From: Mycolicibacterium sp. 018/SC-01/001
GTDB taxonomy: Bacteria; Actinomycetota; Actinomycetes; Mycobacteriales; Mycobacteriaceae
Assembly: GCF_007096635.1 (NCBI RefSeq)
Contig: NZ_VKAA01000006.1
Coordinates: 209,493-273,492 of the forward strand
DNA length: 64,000 bases
Reading direction: 5' to 3'
Position 1 is the first letter of the stretch. Each line of letters begins with the position of its first letter. The translations under genes were made by a program, and so were the position numbers. Under the pieces are notes generated by a model, which worked only from the letters and a program-made list of their open reading frames with translations, did no database searches and had not been told where the DNA came from. Positions 12,426 to 23,026 of the stretch are shown one piece after another.

Positions 12426-13331
12426 ATGCAGCGCGAGACCCGTCTGGTGCCCTTCCGGGACTATCAGACCTGGGTGCAGATCACCACGCCGGACTCGGCG
12501 ACGCCGGGAGCCCTGCCCCTGTTCGTCCTACACGGCGGACCCGGCATGGCGCACAACTACGTGGCCAACATCGCCGAGCTCGCCGACGAGACGGGCCGGG
12601 TGGTGATCCACTACGACCAGGTGGGATGCGGCCAGTCCACCCACCTGCCCGATGCGCCCGCCGACTTCTGGACACCGGCGCTGTTCGTCGACGAATTCCA
12701 CACGGTGCGAACCGCTTTGGGTATGGATAGCTACCATCTGCTCGGGCAGTCGTGGGGCGGCATGCTCGGCGCCGAGATCGCGGTGCGGCGCCCCGCGGGC
12801 CTGGCCTCGCTGTCGATCTGCAATTCACCGGCCTCGATGGAACTCTGGGTGCAGGGCGCTGCCGAGCTGCGCGCGCAGCTGCCGCCGCAGACCCGGGCTG
12901 CACTCGACCGCCACGAGGCGGCGGGCACCGTCACCGACCCGGAGTACCTGGCCGCGACGATGGAGTTCTACCGCCGCCACGTCTGCCGTACCGAGCCGAT
13001 GCCTCAGGACTTCCTCGACAGCGAAGCCCAGATGGAGGCCGAACCCACGGTCTATCACACGATGAACGGCCCCAACGAGTTCCACGTCGTCGGCACGCTG
13101 CGGGACTGGACGATCATCGACCGTCTACCCGACGTCGCCGCGCCCACCCTGGTGGTCGCCGGGGAGTTCGACGAGGCCACGCCCGCGACCTGGCATCCCT
13201 ACGTCGACCGAATCCCCGGCGCGCGCAGTCACGTCTTCCCCGCGTCGAGCCATTGCAGCCATCTGGAGAAACCCGAGGAATTCCGCGCCGTGATCGCGGC
13301 GTTCCTCTCCGAGCACGAGGACACCCCATGA
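12426..13331 (+). CDS. Proline-iminopeptidase-family alpha/beta hydrolase
   Basis: 301-residue alpha/beta hydrolase of the proline iminopeptidase/amino-acid amidase group. The oxyanion segment LFVLHGGPGMAHNYV, YDQVGCGQSTHL, nucleophile elbow LLGQSWGGMLG (Ser), acid AGEFDEATP and histidine SSHCSHLEKPEEF are all present. The start at 12426 gives MQRETRLVPFRDYQTW. The stop overlaps the start of an APC permease (ATGA), suggesting that the pair imports and hydrolyses a small peptide, amide or amino-acid ester. The actual substrate is not predictable. Confidence 0.85.
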   Translation: MQRETRLVPFRDYQTWVQITTPDSATPGALPLFVLHGGPGMAHNYVANIAELADETGRVVIHYDQVGCGQSTHLPDAPADFWTPALFVDEFHTVRTALGMDSYHLLGQSWGGMLGAEIAVRRPAGLASLSICNSPASMELWVQGAAELRAQLPPQTRAALDRHEAAGTVTDPEYLAATMEFYRRHVCRTEPMPQDFLDSEAQMEAEPTVYHTMNGPNEFHVVGTLRDWTIIDRLPDVAAPTLVVAGEFDEATPATWHPYVDRIPGARSHVFPASSHCSHLEKPEEFRAVIAAFLSEHEDTP

Positions 13332-14740
13332 CCCAGCCCGAACCCGCCGCGCAGCGCACGCTCGAATCATTCGGCTACAAGCAGGAATTGCACCGTTCGG
13401 TGTCGACGTTCGACCTGCTGGTCTACGGCCTGGTCTTCATGGTGCCGATCGCGCCGTGGACGATCTTCGGCACCGTCTACAACAGTGCGTCGGGCATGGT
13501 GCCGCTGGTCTACGCCATCGGCCTGGTCGCGATGGTCTTCACCGCGCTCGCGTATGCGCAGATGGCCAAGGCGTTTCCGCTCGCCGGCTCGGTGTTCTCC
13601 TATGTCGGTCGCGGAATCCATCCTGGTGCAGGGTTTTTCGCGGGTTGGGTGATGCTGCTCGACTACCTGCTGATCCCCACACTGCTCTACGTCTTCGCCG
13701 CCGAGTCGATGGTCGGCCTGTTCCCCGGCACGCCGCGATGGCTGTGGGCGATCCTGTTCGTGCTGGTCAACACCGGGATCAACCTGCTGGGCGTGGACTC
13801 GCTGAAGATGGCCAACCGCGCGTTCCTGGCCATCGAGCTGGTGTTCGTGGTGGTGTTCATCGTCATCGCGGTGCGCGCGATCAGCGGCGGCAGCCTGCCC
13901 GACGTGGCATGGAGCACCACGCCGATCTGGAACTCCGAGGTGGTCAGCGCACCCCTGCTGGCCGGCGCGCTGTCGATCGCGGTCCTGAGCTTCCTCGGTT
14001 TCGACGGCATCTCCACGCTGGCCGAGGAATCGACCGGGAAGCGCAATCCCGCAGGCAAGGCGATGATCGGTGCGCTGTTCATCGTCGCGTTCCTGTTCAT
14101 CGTGCAGACGTGGCTGGCGAGCCTGCTGGCCGGCGGCCGCGAGGCCTTCGGCGACGACGAGGTGGGCAACGCGTTCTTCACGCTGGTGCAAGAAGCGTCG
14201 TCGACGGGCTGGATGGATGCGTTCTTCGTCGTCAACGTCATCGCGGTCGGCTTCGCCAACGCGATGGCCGCCCAAGCTGCCACCAGCCGGCTGTTGTTCT
14301 CGATGAGCCGCGACCGTCAGCTGCCGCACTTCCTGTCGAGGATCAGTTCACGGCAGGTGCCGATCGTCGCCATCCTGACCGTCAGCGCGCTGTCCATCGT
14401 GCTGGTGCTGTTCTTCGTCGGCCAGATCGGCCTGATCTCCTCGCTGGTGAATTTCGGTGCGCTGACCGCGTTCTGCCTGCTGCACATCTCGGTGGCCTGG
14501 TACTACCTGGGCCGGCAGAAGTCCAAGAACTACTTTCTGCACCTCGTGGTGCCGGCGCTGGGCTTCGTGATCATCGCCTACGTGCTGATCAACGCCGACT
14601 CGCTGGCCAAGATCGGCGGCATCGTGTGGTTGGTGATCGGACTCGTGGTCTTCGTGGTGAACCGGGTGCGGGGTGTCGGCTTCGGACCGTCGGCGGATCA
14701 CGCGGCCGAGACACCCGAGACGACTACGCCGGCGCGCTGA
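13328..14740 (+). CDS. APC-superfamily amino-acid/polyamine permease
   Basis: 470-residue membrane transporter with about 12 helices. N-terminal cytoplasmic region (QRTLESFGYKQELHRSVSTF) leads into the first helix LVYGLVFMVPIAPW; GYDGIS-like LSFLGFDGISTLAEES in the sixth helix region is the APC hallmark. The gene is translationally coupled to the upstream hydrolase and ends 2 bp from the convergent diguanylate cyclase gene. Substrate unknown, probably an amino acid or amine. Confidence 0.88.
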   Translation: MTQPEPAAQRTLESFGYKQELHRSVSTFDLLVYGLVFMVPIAPWTIFGTVYNSASGMVPLVYAIGLVAMVFTALAYAQMAKAFPLAGSVFSYVGRGIHPGAGFFAGWVMLLDYLLIPTLLYVFAAESMVGLFPGTPRWLWAILFVLVNTGINLLGVDSLKMANRAFLAIELVFVVVFIVIAVRAISGGSLPDVAWSTTPIWNSEVVSAPLLAGALSIAVLSFLGFDGISTLAEESTGKRNPAGKAMIGALFIVAFLFIVQTWLASLLAGGREAFGDDEVGNAFFTLVQEASSTGWMDAFFVVNVIAVGFANAMAAQAATSRLLFSMSRDRQLPHFLSRISSRQVPIVAILTVSALSIVLVLFFVGQIGLISSLVNFGALTAFCLLHISVAWYYLGRQKSKNYFLHLVVPALGFVIIAYVLINADSLAKIGGIVWLVIGLVVFVVNRVRGVGFGPSADHAAETPETTTPAR

Positions 14741-14742
14741 GG

Positions 14743-15843
14743 TCAGTCGTGCCCGCCCGGTCGTCGGCCGGGTGCGGTCAGGCTCCGCCGTTCGACGCGA
14801 TCACCCCCGGCCCGTTTGGCCCGGTACATGGCGGCATCGGCGGCGGCGATCATCCGGTCCACGAAATCGGTGTCCGGGGGCTCGTGATCCTCGAGGTGAC
14901 CCTCCAGCAGCGCGGTGCAGGTGCCCAGGCTGGCGGTGATGTCGAACGGCAGCGCTGCGATGCTCGCGCGCACCGCATCGGCGGTTTCGGCATGATCGGT
15001 CGGCGGGTGCACGTCGGCGACGACGAACTCCTCGCCGCCCAGGCGGCCCAGAACCGCTGTGTCGCTGCACATGCGGCGCAGCACCTCACCCACGTCGGCG
15101 AGCGCCCGGTCCCCGGTCGCGTGGCCGTGGGAATCGTTGAGCCGCTTGAAGTCGTCGAGGTCGATCATCGTGACGTTGACCGCGGCGCCGCTGCGCTGGC
15201 GCGTGATCAGTTCCCGCAGAGCCCGATAGAACGACCGCCGGTTCAGCAGGCCGGTGAGTGAATCGCGGCCCGATTCCTCGAGGTCGCTGTGCAGGGAGTG
15301 CACCAGCGAGTAGATGCCGAACGGCACGCCGACGTTGAGGGCCAGCACGGTCACCGTGGCGGACACCGTCACCGCGACGTCACCGGTCTCCAGGACCAGC
15401 CGGGTCGCCATGATCCCCGCGCAGACCGCGGCGATCCCGGCGTTGACCAGCACATCGGCGAGCCGGTGGAAGTAGGCCAGGAATCCGCCGAGCACCGCGA
15501 ACATCACGCAGCCCATCAGACCCGCGTAGGCATACGACATCGACAGCGAGCCCGCGGCGATGCACGCACAGCACACCATGTTGTAGACCAGGGATCGCGT
15601 GTGGCTCGGCCAACCGGGCAGCCACACCGTCGACACGGCGATCGCACTGATGCCCGCGGCGATCGCCACGGTCCGCGCGACGGGGGTCGACGGGCCGACC
15701 GGGCTCGCGAGCAGGATCAACGGCAGTGCACCCAGCACGCAGGTGAACAGGAAAATGGCGAATCGCCAGACCCTTTCGAGTCCTCGATCGCGCAGGTAGT
15801 AGCTGACGGCGTCGAATCGACCGGCTCGGAGCCATCCAGACAT
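14743..15843 (-). CDS. Membrane-anchored GGDEF diguanylate cyclase
   Basis: 366-residue protein: about six membrane helices (roughly 25-190) followed by a GGDEF domain (about 205-350) that makes cyclic di-GMP. The domain opens with DSLTGLLNRRSFYRAL, has the metal-binding MIDLDDFKRLND, and its active-site signature is LGRLGGEEFVVA, the active GGEEF variant. No EAL domain and no clear RxxD inhibitory site are visible. ATG 15843 (MSGWLRAGRFD) is the best homology start; an in-frame ATG at 15882 with GGGAG upstream is also possible. Confidence 0.88.
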   Translation of the reverse strand: MSGWLRAGRFDAVSYYLRDRGLERVWRFAIFLFTCVLGALPLILLASPVGPSTPVARTVAIAAGISAIAVSTVWLPGWPSHTRSLVYNMVCCACIAAGSLSMSYAYAGLMGCVMFAVLGGFLAYFHRLADVLVNAGIAAVCAGIMATRLVLETGDVAVTVSATVTVLALNVGVPFGIYSLVHSLHSDLEESGRDSLTGLLNRRSFYRALRELITRQRSGAAVNVTMIDLDDFKRLNDSHGHATGDRALADVGEVLRRMCSDTAVLGRLGGEEFVVADVHPPTDHAETADAVRASIAALPFDITASLGTCTALLEGHLEDHEPPDTDFVDRMIAAADAAMYRAKRAGGDRVERRSLTAPGRRPGGHD

Positions 15844-15964
15844 GCACGCGTCCCGTCGTGATCTGTATCGTGCACCGCTCATTCTGCCTGCTCCCGAGCA
15901 TGCCGCGCGCACCAGTTGCTGACTGGCACCGAGCGAACCCGTCGCCACGACGTTAGGGTCTTTC

Positions 15965-16561
15965 ATGCCTGACAGCACGGCCACCACGATCGCGTCGCGT
16001 CTCCTCGAGGTCATCGACTCCGACATCCTCGCGCTGACCGAACGCGGAGTCGGCGCGGGCAACAAGGTCTTCGGAGCCGCCGTGCTCAGAAAATCGGATC
16101 TGTCCCTGGTGATCGCGGGCACCAACGACGAGACCCGCAACCCGTTGTGGCACGGCGAGATCAACACACTGCGGCAGTTCTACGAACTCCCCGACCGGCC
16201 CTCGACGAAGGACCTGATCTTCCTGACCACCCATGAACCGTGCACGCTGTGCATGTCGGCGATCACGTGGGCGGGCTTCGACAACTACTACTACTTCTAC
16301 AGCCACGAGGATTCCCGGGACAGTTTCGCGATTCCCCACGACCTCGTGATCCTCAAGGAACTGTTCGGCCTGGATCCCGGCGGGTACCGCCGTACCAACG
16401 CGTTCTGGACCGCGTACGCCATCGCCGATCTGATCGACACCGAACCCGAGCCGCTGCGCTCGGAGCTGCTGGCCCGGCGCGACGCCATACGCGCCCGCTA
16501 CGACTCGCTGTCGACGCAGTACCAGAAGACGAAGGGCGACAACGACATTCCGCTGAGCTGA
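15965..16561 (+). CDS. Cytidine/deoxycytidylate-deaminase-family protein
   Basis: 198-residue zinc deaminase of the nucleoside/base deaminase fold. The zinc motifs are WHGEINTL (HGE in place of the common HAE) and HEPCTLCMSAITWAGF (PCxxC). FGAAVLRKSDLSLVIAGTND resembles tRNA adenosine and guanine deaminases, but the long C-terminal part (SFAIPHDLVILKELFG onward) is unusual, so the substrate remains open. It is divergent from the diguanylate cyclase (121-bp gap) and convergent with the DNA glycosylase gene. Confidence 0.82.
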   Translation: MPDSTATTIASRLLEVIDSDILALTERGVGAGNKVFGAAVLRKSDLSLVIAGTNDETRNPLWHGEINTLRQFYELPDRPSTKDLIFLTTHEPCTLCMSAITWAGFDNYYYFYSHEDSRDSFAIPHDLVILKELFGLDPGGYRRTNAFWTAYAIADLIDTEPEPLRSELLARRDAIRARYDSLSTQYQKTKGDNDIPLS

Positions 16562-16581
16562 CCCGGCGCGACGCGCCGACG

Positions 16582-17790
16582 TCAATCGCGCAGCGCCGTG
16601 CGCAGATGCGCGACCAGATCGCCCCGCTCCCCCACGACGACGTCGCCGAGGCCCAGCCAGCCGGCCATCGTCGTCAGTTCCGCCGCCAGCGGGGGCGCCA
16701 CCCGCGCCGGGTCCTCGTCGGGCTCGCAGAACGCTCCGACCACGTGCAGCACTCCGGCGACCCGATCTGCCTTCAGGTCGACCCGCCCGACGAGCCGGCC
16801 GTCCACGAGGAACGGCCACACGTAGTAACCGAACTGCCGCTTGGGCGCCGGCGTGTAGATCTCGATGCGGTAGTGGAAGCCGAAGATCCGCTCGACGCGC
16901 GGCCGGAAGAAGATCAGCGGGTCGAACGGGCACAGCAGGGCGGTGCCGCGGTCGCGCCGCGGAATGATCTGGCCGGCACGCAGATAGGCCGGCGCCTGCC
17001 AGCTGTCGACCTCGACCGGCTCGAGTTCCCCGTCGGCGACCAACGCGGCGATCGCGGGTTTGACCTGTCTGGCGCCGAGCCGGAAGTAGTCGCGGATGTC
17101 GGCCTCGGTCGCGATGCCCAGCGCGGTGGCCGCGCGCAGTGTGAGCTCGCGGATCGCGTCGGCCTCCTCGACCTGGCGGGCCACCACATCGGGCGGGAGC
17201 ACCCGCTCGGTGAGGTCGTAGTGCCGTGCGAACCCGATACGGGTCGCGGTGGTCAGCACCCCGGACGCCCACAGTGCTTCGGCCACCCATTTGGTGTCGC
17301 TGCGGTCCCACCACGGGCCTTTGCGGCCCCGCGGTTCGGATTCCAGGTGCGCCTCGATCTGCCCCGCGGTGGCCGGCCCGAGCTCGGTGACGGCGGCGAC
17401 GACGTCCTCGGCGAGCTTGGCGTTGCGTTTGACGATCTCCACGCCCCACCGCCCGTGCGCGTATTCGGCCATCCGCCAACGCATCAGCGGCCAGTCATCG
17501 ACGGCCATCAACGCGGCCTCGTGGGCCCAGTACTCGACGAGCAGCCGGGGCGAGCGCGCCGAATGACTCCAGGCAGCACGGTCCAGCATGTCGCGGTCAT
17601 AGGGCCCCAGCCGGCTGAACACCGGCGCGTAGTGGGCGCGCACCGCCACCGACACCGAATCCAGCTGGAGCACCTGGATGCGGGCGATCAGCCGTTTGAG
17701 GTGGGCGCGGGTGACCGCGCCCGATGGCCTGGCCTCGCCGAAGCCCTGCGCCGCGACGGCGACCCTGCGCGCCTGCGCGGCGGTGATCAT
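16582..17790 (-). CDS. YcaQ/AlkZ-family winged-helix DNA glycosylase
   Basis: 402-residue protein of the winged-helix (HTH_42) family whose studied members, YcaQ and AlkZ, unhook interstrand crosslinks and bulky adducts. The catalytic Q-x-D/Q motif is visible as Q42-L-D44 in [10 protein letters not shown], the YcaQ-like form. Other conserved blocks: [60 protein letters not shown]. The start overlaps the dfrA stop (ATGA at 17787-17790), placing it third in a thyA-dfrA-glycosylase operon. Activity is inferred by family. Confidence 0.87.
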   Translation of the reverse strand: MITAAQARRVAVAAQGFGEARPSGAVTRAHLKRLIARIQVLQLDSVSVAVRAHYAPVFSRLGPYDRDMLDRAAWSHSARSPRLLVEYWAHEAALMAVDDWPLMRWRMAEYAHGRWGVEIVKRNAKLAEDVVAAVTELGPATAGQIEAHLESEPRGRKGPWWDRSDTKWVAEALWASGVLTTATRIGFARHYDLTERVLPPDVVARQVEEADAIRELTLRAATALGIATEADIRDYFRLGARQVKPAIAALVADGELEPVEVDSWQAPAYLRAGQIIPRRDRGTALLCPFDPLIFFRPRVERIFGFHYRIEIYTPAPKRQFGYYVWPFLVDGRLVGRVDLKADRVAGVLHVVGAFCEPDEDPARVAPPLAAELTTMAGWLGLGDVVVGERGDLVAHLRTALRD

Positions 17791-18266
17791 GCCCGCAGGT
17801 AGGTGGCGAACCGGTAGCGCAGTCCCGACGAACTGTCCTGCCAGCTGCCCACCGTGCCGACCCACCGTTCGTCGAGCACCGGGGCGAGCGCGTCGTCGTC
17901 CTCACGCCGCAGGTCGAGGTCGACCTCGGTGACCTCGCAGCGCGTCGCCAGCGGCAGCGTCAACCCGTAGATCTCGGACCCACCGATCACCCAGGCGTCC
18001 TCGAGAGGGATGCCGTCGAGGCTCGTCACCGTCTCCGCGTCATCGGCCACGTAGTCAGCATGCCGGGTGAGTACGACATTTCGGCGCCCCGGCAACGGCC
18101 GGAACCTCGCCGGCAGGGACTCCCATGTCCTGCGTCCCATGATCACGGTGTGACCCATGGTGAGCTCCTTGAACCGGGCCATGTCCTCGGGCACCTGCCA
18201 CGGGATGCCGTTGTCGCGGCCGATCACCCCGGACGACGACTGCGCCCAGATCAGGCTGAGGCCCAC
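17787..18266 (-). CDS. dfrA: Dihydrofolate reductase
   Basis: 159-residue DHFR that reduces dihydrofolate with NADPH. Visible: [19 protein letters not shown] (Met20-type loop), [26 protein letters not shown], and [15 protein letters not shown]. Homolog of Rv2763c. The GTG start shares one base with the thyA stop (TAGTG), so it is coupled to thyA; this fits its job of regenerating tetrahydrofolate consumed by ThyA. Confidence 0.97.
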   Translation of the reverse strand: MGLSLIWAQSSSGVIGRDNGIPWQVPEDMARFKELTMGHTVIMGRRTWESLPARFRPLPGRRNVVLTRHADYVADDAETVTSLDGIPLEDAWVIGGSEIYGLTLPLATRCEVTEVDLDLRREDDDALAPVLDERWVGTVGSWQDSSSGLRYRFATYLRA

Positions 18267-19066
18267 TAGACCGCCACCGGCGCCTTGATCGCCGGGTGCG
18301 GGTCGTAGTTCGTGACGACGACGTCCTCATACGTGTAGTCGAAGATCGAATCACGATGCGCCAGAACGAGTTCCGGATACGGTCGCGGATCGCGGGACAG
18401 CTGCTCGATCACCTGCTCGACGTGGTTGTCGTAGATGTGGCAATCCCCGCCGGTCCAGATGAAGTCGCCGACACCCAGGCCGGCTTGGGCGGCCATCATG
18501 TGCGTCAGCAGCGCATAGCTGGCGATGTTGAACGGCACACCGAGGAACAGATCGGCGCTGCGCTGGTAGAGCTGGCAGCTCAGCCGGCCGTCGGCAACAT
18601 AGAACTGGAAGAACGCGTGGCACGGCGGGAGTGCCATCTGCGGGATCTCCCCGACGTTCCACGCCGAGACGATGTTGCGACGGCTGTCCGGATCGCGTCT
18701 GAGCAACTCCAGGGCCGCACTGATCTGGTCGATGTGCTCGCCCGACGGCGTCGGCCAGGACCGCCACTGCACGCCATAGACGGGTCCGAGATCGCCTGTC
18801 GGCGAGGCCCATTCGTCCCAGATGGTGACACCGTGGTCCTGCAGCCAGCGCACGTTGGAATCCCCGCGCAAGAACCACAGCAGTTCGTAGACGATCGACT
18901 TCGTGTGCACCTTCTTGGTGGTGATCAGCGGGAACCCGGCGGCCAGGTCGTACCGGAGCTGATGGCCGAACACGCTGCGGGTTCCGGTGCCGGTGCGGTC
19001 CGCTTTCGCGGTCCCGTGCTCGAGCACCAGACGCAGGAGGTCCTCGTACGGCGTGGGAATCGGCAC
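18266..19066 (-). CDS. thyA: Thymidylate synthase ThyA
   Basis: 266-residue classical thymidylate synthase (dUMP plus methylene-THF to dTMP plus DHF). The catalytic cysteine is in [13 protein letters not shown]; folate and dUMP sites include [39 protein letters not shown] and [10 protein letters not shown]; the ending APVAV is conserved. GTG 19066 ([14 protein letters not shown]) is chosen as the position just before the homology; the alternative upstream extension overlaps the divergent hydrolase gene. Confidence 0.97.
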   Translation of the reverse strand: MPIPTPYEDLLRLVLEHGTAKADRTGTGTRSVFGHQLRYDLAAGFPLITTKKVHTKSIVYELLWFLRGDSNVRWLQDHGVTIWDEWASPTGDLGPVYGVQWRSWPTPSGEHIDQISAALELLRRDPDSRRNIVSAWNVGEIPQMALPPCHAFFQFYVADGRLSCQLYQRSADLFLGVPFNIASYALLTHMMAAQAGLGVGDFIWTGGDCHIYDNHVEQVIEQLSRDPRPYPELVLAHRDSIFDYTYEDVVVTNYDPHPAIKAPVAV

Positions 19067-19109
19067 GGGCCATAGCTTACGGGCAGCGAGGCGGAGTAGA
19101 ACGGAACCC

Positions 19110-19847
19110 ATGCCGAGGATCACCGACACTGTCACCACCGCTGACGGCTCCTGCCCGGTCAGCCTGCACACGCCCGATGGCGACGGCCCCTGGCCGGGCA
19201 TCGTCATGTATCCCGACGCCGGTGGCGCCCGGCCCACGTTCCGGGCGATGGCCGACAAGCTGGCAGAACTCGGCTACGCGGTGCTGGTGCCAGACGTCTA
19301 CTACCGCGACGGCGACTGGGCGCCGTTCGACATGACGACGGTCTTCGACAACGAGGCCGAACGCACGCGACTGTTCTCGATGATGGGCAAGATCACCCCG
19401 GAGGTGATGGCCTCCGATGCCGGAGCGCTTTTCGACTATCTGTCCGCCCAGCCGCAGGTCAGCGGTGACAGTTTCGGAACCACGGGCTACTGCATGGGCG
19501 GGCGGACGTCGGTGACGGTAGCCGGTCTGGTGCCCGAGCGGGTGGCGGCGGCGATGTCCTTCCACGGGGGCGGGCTGGTCACCGACGAGCCGAACAGCCC
19601 CCATCTGAGCGCCGACCGGATGCGGGCCGCGGTGTACGTGGGCGCGGCCAAGAACGACCGGTCCTTCACCGTCTCCGACGGCGAGACCCTGGACAAGGCG
19701 CTGACCGCCGCGGGCGTCGAGCACACCGTCGAGTTCTACGACGCGTTCCACGGCTTCGCCGTCCCCGACAACGCCCCCTACGATGAGCCCGCTGCGCGAC
19801 GACACTGGGAGGCGATGCGGTCGTTTTTCGGCTCTCACCTAGGGTGA
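19110..19847 (+). CDS. Dienelactone hydrolase family protein
   Basis: 245-residue alpha/beta hydrolase of the dienelactone hydrolase family, homolog of Rv2765. The nucleophile elbow is GYCMGGRTS (Cys nucleophile, characteristic of this family); the acidic and histidine residues are in AKNDRSFT and [32 protein letters not shown] forms the oxyanion region. Natural substrate unknown. The stop overlaps the next gene's GTG start (GTGA), giving a two-gene operon; 43 bp separate it from divergent thyA. Confidence 0.88.
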   Translation: MPRITDTVTTADGSCPVSLHTPDGDGPWPGIVMYPDAGGARPTFRAMADKLAELGYAVLVPDVYYRDGDWAPFDMTTVFDNEAERTRLFSMMGKITPEVMASDAGALFDYLSAQPQVSGDSFGTTGYCMGGRTSVTVAGLVPERVAAAMSFHGGGLVTDEPNSPHLSADRMRAAVYVGAAKNDRSFTVSDGETLDKALTAAGVEHTVEFYDAFHGFAVPDNAPYDEPAARRHWEAMRSFFGSHLG

Positions 19848-20773
19848 GCGGCGTGTATGACCAGACCTTCAGCGAATCGGCGTTCGGCGAACACGGCACC
19901 CGGATCGATCCGGTGCTGGCGCGCAGCTGGCTGCTCGTCAACGGTGCGCAGTACGACCGGTTCACACCCGCCGAGCAATCGCGGGCCGACATCGTGGTGC
20001 TCGACATCGAGGACGCGGTCGCCCCGAAGGACAAGGTCCGGGCGCGCGACAACGTGATCCGCTGGCTGGCCGACGGCCACGACGACTGGGTGCGGGTCAA
20101 CGGTTTCGGCACCGAATGGTGGGCCGGTGATCTCGACATGCTGGCGGGCACCTCGGTGGGCGGGGTGATGCTCGCGATGGTGGAATCGGTCGATCACGTC
20201 ACCGAGACCGCCAAGCGGTTGCCGAACGTGCCGATCGTCGCGCTCGTCGAAACGGCTCGCGGGCTGGAGCGCATCACCGAGATCGCCTCGGCGAAAGGCA
20301 CGTTCCGGCTCGCGTTCGGCATCGGAGACTTCCGCCGCGACACCGGATTCGGCGACAATCCGACCACACTGGCCTACGCCCGGTCACGCTTCACGATCGC
20401 CGCCAAGGCGGCACATCTCCCGGGCGCGATCGACGGACCGACCGTGGGTTCTTCTGCGTTGCGGTTGAGCGAGGCCACGGCAGTGTCCGCAGAGTTCGGC
20501 ATGACCGGCAAGATCTGTCTGACGCCGGATCAGTGCCCGACCGTCAACGAGGGGCTGTCTCCGTCGTTGGAGGAGATCAGCTGGGCCAAGGAGTTTCTCG
20601 TCGAGTTCGAGCGCGACGGCGGTGAGATCCGCAACGGCTCCGATCTGCCGAGAATGGCCCGGGCGAACAAGATCCTCGATCTGGCACGTGCGTACGGCAT
20701 CGAGCCCTCGGCGTTCGACGACGTCGACGACCCGGTCCACATCCCGGCTCCGTCGGACACCTACCACTACTGA
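19844..20773 (+). CDS. CitE-like HpcH/HpaI aldolase/citrate lyase family protein
   Basis: 309-residue TIM-barrel CoA-lyase-type protein. SWLLVNGAQYDRFTPAEQSR, DIVVLDIEDAVAPKDKVRAR (metal/substrate site), VRVNGFGTEWWAGDL and ALVETARGLERITEIAS are family blocks. CitE-like stand-alone proteins in actinobacteria cleave or form malyl/citramalyl-CoA-type thioesters; the exact substrate is not evident. The start (GTG 19844) overlaps the dienelactone hydrolase stop; its 3' end overlaps the convergent membrane protein gene by 7 bp. Confidence 0.85.
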   Translation: MSGVYDQTFSESAFGEHGTRIDPVLARSWLLVNGAQYDRFTPAEQSRADIVVLDIEDAVAPKDKVRARDNVIRWLADGHDDWVRVNGFGTEWWAGDLDMLAGTSVGGVMLAMVESVDHVTETAKRLPNVPIVALVETARGLERITEIASAKGTFRLAFGIGDFRRDTGFGDNPTTLAYARSRFTIAAKAAHLPGAIDGPTVGSSALRLSEATAVSAEFGMTGKICLTPDQCPTVNEGLSPSLEEISWAKEFLVEFERDGGEIRNGSDLPRMARANKILDLARAYGIEPSAFDDVDDPVHIPAPSDTYHY

Positions 20774-21225
20774 GACTGCCTGCGCTCCTTGAGGAATGTG
20801 GCGATGCCCCGCAGGATGCCGCGGCCGGCGTAGACGGCGGCGAGGATCGACAGCGCGATCAGCACGACGAACATCACCAGCCAGTTGGTGCGGCTGTGCT
20901 CGACGTTCCACCACACGATCGTGAACAGCACGGCGCACAGGAACACGACGATGTCGCGCCAGTTCCCTTCGTAGGACGCGGCGAGCTGGCGCAGTTCTCG
21001 GTTCTTGTCCACGGCGCCGATCAGGTCGTCGATACGTAGGTCGATCACACGCTGCAACTCCGCTCGCCGCTCGACCTGGTCGGCGGGTATGCGCTCCAGC
21101 AGGTCCATGTCCTTGGCGATCAGGCCGCGGACGTCGGGTGGCCGGAGATTGCCCGCGGCGATGCCGAGCAGAGCACCGCCGGCGATCGGAGCGCCGGCGA
21201 GGGCGATTTCGGCGAGACCGGGCAC
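20767..21225 (-). CDS. Conserved membrane protein of unknown function
   Basis: 152-residue protein with a hydrophobic start (MPGLAEIALAGAPIAGGALLGIAAG), a charged helical middle (RGLIAKDMDLLERIPADQVE, about 33-90) and two adjacent membrane helices near the end (IVVFLCAVLFTIVWW and WLVMFVVLIALSILAAVYAG), finishing in a basic tail KERRQSQ. No known domain recognised. It lies 12 bp after the flavodoxin-like gene and probably is the last gene of the dapB operon. Confidence 0.78.
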   Translation of the reverse strand: MPGLAEIALAGAPIAGGALLGIAAGNLRPPDVRGLIAKDMDLLERIPADQVERRAELQRVIDLRIDDLIGAVDKNRELRQLAASYEGNWRDIVVFLCAVLFTIVWWNVEHSRTNWLVMFVVLIALSILAAVYAGRGILRGIATFLKERRQSQ

Positions 21226-21237
21226 GACGCTCCTTCG

Positions 21238-21693
21238 TCAGTCCATCAACGTGGCAGCAAGTGTGCCGCCCAGCTCGTGCGCGCGCTCGCGAACGGTGCG
21301 ATCGATCGGTCCGGCGACCGTCAGCGGGGCGGCGACCGACTGCAGCTCCAAACCGGCAGCCACCTTCTCCACAGAGGCGACCGCGCCCGCCGTGTCGTCG
21401 TTGCCGTGTACCCAGAGTCCCCAGGGGCGGTCCGCGACGTGATCGAGGGCCGGGTAGTAGACGGTGTCGAAGAAATGCTTCAGTGCGCCCGCCATGTAGC
21501 CGAAGTTGGCGGTGGTGCCGAACAGGTACCCGTCGGCGGCGAGCATGTCCGGGAGCGAGGCGGCCAGCGCGGGCTTGACCGAGACCTCGACTCCGTCGAT
21601 GTCGGGATCGCGCGCGCCGGCCAGCACCGCCTCGAGGAGCTCGCGCGTTGCGGGCGAGGGGGTGTGGTGCACGACGAGGAGCGTCTTGGTCAT
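21238..21693 (-). CDS. Flavodoxin-like / NADPH-dependent FMN reductase family protein
   Basis: 151-residue flavodoxin-fold protein, homolog of Rv2771c. The FMN phosphate loop is HHTPSPATRELLEAV, and a second flavin-binding segment reads GYLFGTTANFGYMAGALKHFFD. It likely carries or reduces flavin; partner unknown. It is 7 bp downstream of the TPR membrane protein gene, in the dapB operon. Confidence 0.85.
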   Translation of the reverse strand: MTKTLLVVHHTPSPATRELLEAVLAGARDPDIDGVEVSVKPALAASLPDMLAADGYLFGTTANFGYMAGALKHFFDTVYYPALDHVADRPWGLWVHGNDDTAGAVASVEKVAAGLELQSVAAPLTVAGPIDRTVRERAHELGGTLAATLMD

Positions 21694-21700
21694 CGGTCGG

Positions 21701-22935
<1,235 letters not shown>

Positions 22936-23007
22936 TCACGAAACCCGTTGGCCCCGTTCGTACCGTTGACCCCTACAGTCACAACGACGTTCGATTTTGT
23001 CGATGGT

Positions 23008-23023
23008 TCGAACTAGTGTTCGA
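23008..23023. promoter_or_regulatory. LexA (SOS) box
   Basis: TCGAAC-TAGT-GTTCGA is a perfect match to the mycobacterial SOS box TCGAAC-N4-GTTCGA. It ends 3 bp before the ATG of the 13E12-family gene, the same arrangement as several M. tuberculosis 13E12 genes that are known LexA targets. Bound LexA would cover the start region of a near-leaderless transcript. Confidence 0.92.
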
Positions 23024-23026
23024 GTC

